A DNA stretch of 55,288 bases, taken from assembly GCF_003477995.1 (NCBI RefSeq), contig NZ_QUEM01000026.1:1-55288 (forward strand), read 5' to 3'. Source of the DNA: Bacteroides sp. OF04-15BH (GTDB lineage Bacteria > Bacteroidota > Bacteroidia > Bacteroidales > Bacteroidaceae). A model generated the notes under the pieces. That model did no database searches. It was not told where the DNA came from and was given only the letters and a program-made list of their open reading frames with translations. The translations under genes were made by a program, and so were the position numbers. Below are positions 53,765 to 55,288 of the stretch, one piece after another (the stretch's first letter is position 1; each line of letters begins with the position of its first letter).

Positions 53765-53817
53765 TTAGTGCAAGGTGCAAGCTATATATATAAATATATA
53801 CTTGCACCTTGCACTAA
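53765..53817. repeat. 17-bp perfect inverted repeat with AT-only loop
   Basis: TTAGTGCAAGGTGCAAG (53765-53781) is exactly complementary to 53801-53817, flanking a 19-nt loop of almost pure A/T. Each arm contains a direct repeat (GTGCAAG twice). It is 71 nt upstream of the TetR gene and may be a terminator, a protein-binding or recombination site, or part of the element end. Confidence 0.6.
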
Positions 53818-53856
53818 AAAAAAGCACTGGGGTACAAATGGTTAAAACAAAATCCG

Positions 53857-53864
53857 TATCTTCG
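53857..53864 (+). promoter_or_regulatory. Near-consensus -7 box for the TetR gene
   Basis: TATCTTCG differs at one position from TAnnTTTG and lies 23 nt before the ATG at 53888. A weak call. Confidence 0.35.
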
Positions 53865-53887
53865 TAACCGATTAAAAACAAACGTGT

Positions 53888-54502
53888 ATGATAATAACTA
53901 ACCGTGAAGAAGTAATAGATAAAGCGTTCGGAGTATTTGTCAGGATGAACTACGAGAAAGCAAGCATCATCACGCTTGCCAAAGCCTGCGGAGTGACAAA
54001 AACGGGCATCGTTTATTATTTTCCGCACAAGCTGGATTTATTCATGGCTGTGGCAGACAAATACGTGCTAAAAATGCACGAACCGGGAAACAAGTTTGCC
54101 GCTCCTGCCGATACGTTGGAGAAGTTCATCGGGCAATACGTGGCGGGGGTAGCCGCTTCCATGAAAAGGATTGTTGAACTGATTGACGATAATAGCAGCC
54201 CGCATGATTGTAGCCCTAACTTCTACTACTTTCATTTCCTGTCACAAGTGCGTATGTACTATCCGGGCATCAGGCAGAAAATTGAGAAAATCTACCGACA
54301 AGACTATGACCTATGGGAGAAAGTCATACAAAAAGCAAAAAACAGCGGGGAAATCAGAAACGACACGGACGTGAAGAAAACGGCTACCATGTTCCGGCAA
54401 ATGTTTTTAGGACTGTCATACGAACAAGCATTTCTGAACGGTCTGAACGTGGACGAACTGGCAGAAAACTTTCGCTATATCTATTCGCTGCTTAAAGCCT
54501 GA
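53888..54502 (+). CDS. TetR/AcrR family transcriptional regulator
   Basis: A 204-residue regulator with the TetR helix-turn-helix at residues about 8-55: VIDKAFGVFVRMNYEKASII, TLAKACGVTKTGIVYYFPHKLDLF. The C-terminal ligand/dimer domain is helical and not assigned to a ligand. The gene is 97 nt upstream of the integrase; a perfect 20-nt palindrome in that gap (54532-54551) is a likely operator. Its codon style matches mobile-element genes of the group. Likely job: to repress the integrase until induced (inference). Confidence 0.88.
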   Translation: MIITNREEVIDKAFGVFVRMNYEKASIITLAKACGVTKTGIVYYFPHKLDLFMAVADKYVLKMHEPGNKFAAPADTLEKFIGQYVAGVAASMKRIVELIDDNSSPHDCSPNFYYFHFLSQVRMYYPGIRQKIEKIYRQDYDLWEKVIQKAKNSGEIRNDTDVKKTATMFRQMFLGLSYEQAFLNGLNVDELAENFRYIYSLLKA

Positions 54503-54531
54503 TACAGTTTTGTTTTTTTAACCTCTATTAT

Positions 54532-54551
54532 TTTTGAACGTATGTTCAAAA
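54532..54551. promoter_or_regulatory. Perfect palindrome, candidate TetR operator
   Basis: TTTTGAACGTATGTTCAAAA: two exact 8-nt arms around GTAT. It overlaps the region where the -33 element of the integrase promoter is expected, so a bound regulator would block transcription. It lies between tetR and the integrase. Confidence 0.65.
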
Positions 54552-54567
54552 TATGGCGTTTTTGTTT

Positions 54568-54575
54568 TATCTTTG
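54568..54575 (+). promoter_or_regulatory. -7 promoter box for the integrase
   Basis: TATCTTTG matches TAnnTTTG, 24 nt before the ATG at 54600. Its expected -33 position falls in the right arm of the palindrome. Confidence 0.65.
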
Positions 54576-54599
54576 GAGCATGAAGCAAAATTCAGCGAC

Positions 54600-55288
54600 A
54601 TGGATAAGGTTCAGAAACAAAGAGGAAGCATCGTGCTGCACAAAGAAACAAGGGACGGTGCAGACTACATACGGATAGAATATGCGAGCAGTCAGGCTGT
54701 CGCCCAACTGCTCGCCCAAGACACAGGCATGGAAATGACTGGCAACGGCTCTGCATACATAGCGTCAGCCGCTTTCAGCCTGCCGGATTTCTACGACCGC
54801 TATTCACCCCATGCCTATATTGATTACAGCCGGGTTTACGTGCGGCATCCCAAACCTAAAAGGGAATACACACTGCCGAAAGGCTACCTCGAACTGCTGG
54901 AACAGAAGCGTTACAGCCCCTCGACCGTCAAAACATACCGTGCCTATTTCAGCGACTTCATGGAATATCACAAGGGACGGAACATCGACCGCCTGAAAGT
55001 GCCGGACATCAACAAGTACATACTCTATCTTGTGAACGAGAAGAAAATCTCGGTGTCGCAACAGAATATGCGCATCAATGCTATCAAGTTCTATTATGAG
55101 CAGGTGAAAGGCGGCAAGCGACAATACTACGGCGGTATCACCCGTGCCAAAGAGTACAAGAGCCTGCCCGAAGTGTTGAGCAAGAATGAAATTAAGCGCA
55201 TCCTTGCACAAATTTCCAACATCAAGCATCACTGCATGATTTCGTTGGTTTACTCTGCCGGACTTAGAAGAAGCGAATTGCTTAACCT
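54600..55288 (+). CDS. Tyrosine recombinase/integrase, cut by the window end
   Basis: Site-specific recombinase of a mobile element; only the first 229 codons are in the window. After an N-terminal arm of about 85 residues comes the core-binding SAM-like domain (YLELLEQKRYSPSTVKTYRA, YFSDFMEYHKGRNIDRLKV, QQNMRINAIKFYYEQVKGGK), then the start of the catalytic domain (LPEVLSKNEIKRILAQISNI) and box I with the catalytic arginine in YSAGLRRSELLNL, the last visible residues. The frame is open to the window end. The start ATG at 54600 overlaps the -7 promoter spacing well. Confidence 0.9.
   Translation, partial: MDKVQKQRGSIVLHKETRDGADYIRIEYASSQAVAQLLAQDTGMEMTGNGSAYIASAAFSLPDFYDRYSPHAYIDYSRVYVRHPKPKREYTLPKGYLELLEQKRYSPSTVKTYRAYFSDFMEYHKGRNIDRLKVPDINKYILYLVNEKKISVSQQNMRINAIKFYYEQVKGGKRQYYGGITRAKEYKSLPEVLSKNEIKRILAQISNIKHHCMISLVYSAGLRRSELLN

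Larger units (their letters stand above)
53447..53887. other. Junction region of an integrated element
   Basis: No gene seen. It holds a 12-bp inverted repeat (53512-53523 with 53530-53541; AATCCTGCAAAG), a minus-strand stretch ending TTTCCGCA near 53555 that resembles a tRNA 3' end, and the 17-bp repeat at 53765-53817. Codon style and gene content change here from chromosomal (glycosyltransferase) to mobile (TetR, integrase), so the left end of the element probably lies in this gap. Confidence 0.45.

Overview
The window reads as chromosome of a member of the Bacteroidales (Bacteroidetes), probably a gut or oral commensal. The support is seen directly: recurrent -7 boxes of the TAnnTTTG type (several with a TTTG -33 element 20 nt upstream) in place of sigma70 boxes, a TonB receptor/DUF4374/PepSY siderophore locus, a secreted protein with a type IX secretion (Por) C-terminal tail, a GH20 hexosaminidase, a DUF4491 protein, and lipoproteins with typical lipoboxes. 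Genus cannot be fixed from the sequence alone.

Layout. 0.1-1.5 kb: FetAB-like ABC exporter. 1.9-9.2 kb: a complete RND efflux operon (adaptor, pump, TolC) ending in its own LytS-type kinase and LytTR regulator. 9.5-14.7 kb: xenosiderophore uptake locus resembling XusABC. 14.8-17.8 kb: a secreted beta-helix/PDZ protein with a probable start-proximal frameshift, and a Nim-like flavoprotein. 18-26.2 kb: an AT-richer accessory block holding a DUF4932 metallopeptidase gene with a premature stop, a three-gene operon (PD-(D/E)XK-like protein, beta-CASP metallo-beta-lactamase nuclease, calcineurin-like phosphoesterase), and a four-gene acyltransferase/SRPBCC operon that includes a GNAT-hexapeptide-GNAT triple fusion. 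26.5-31 kb: a TolC-HlyD-ABC2-ABC2 exporter operon with no ATPase. 31.3-37.4 kb: ZIP transporter, a nitroreductase that is a lipoprotein, GH20 hexosaminidase, SDR, NSS symporter. 37.8-38.8 kb: AlaX-like editing protein next to a solitary AT-rich nuclease-like gene. 38.8-50.8 kb: housekeeping genes (PBP1A, pyrB-pyrI-flavin reductase-glyA, nhaD, a tandem array of five tRNA-Pro genes, DUF4491, MATE, aspS). 51.2-53.4 kb: a T9SS cargo protein and a GT2 glycosyltransferase. From about 53.5 kb to the window end: the edge of an integrated element, with large inverted repeats, a TetR regulator, a perfect palindrome and a tyrosine recombinase cut by the window end.

How it works together. Most of the window is envelope biology: metal and siderophore traffic, three tripartite or export systems, cell wall synthesis and glycan use. 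The candidates for something new lie in the accessory DNA. The strongest is the 20.1-22.9 kb operon, whose three products all look like hydrolases of phosphodiester or nucleic acid substrates and so may form a nucleic-acid-processing or defence module (inference). Next are the triple-fusion acetyltransferase operon and the TetR-palindrome-integrase switch at the right end.
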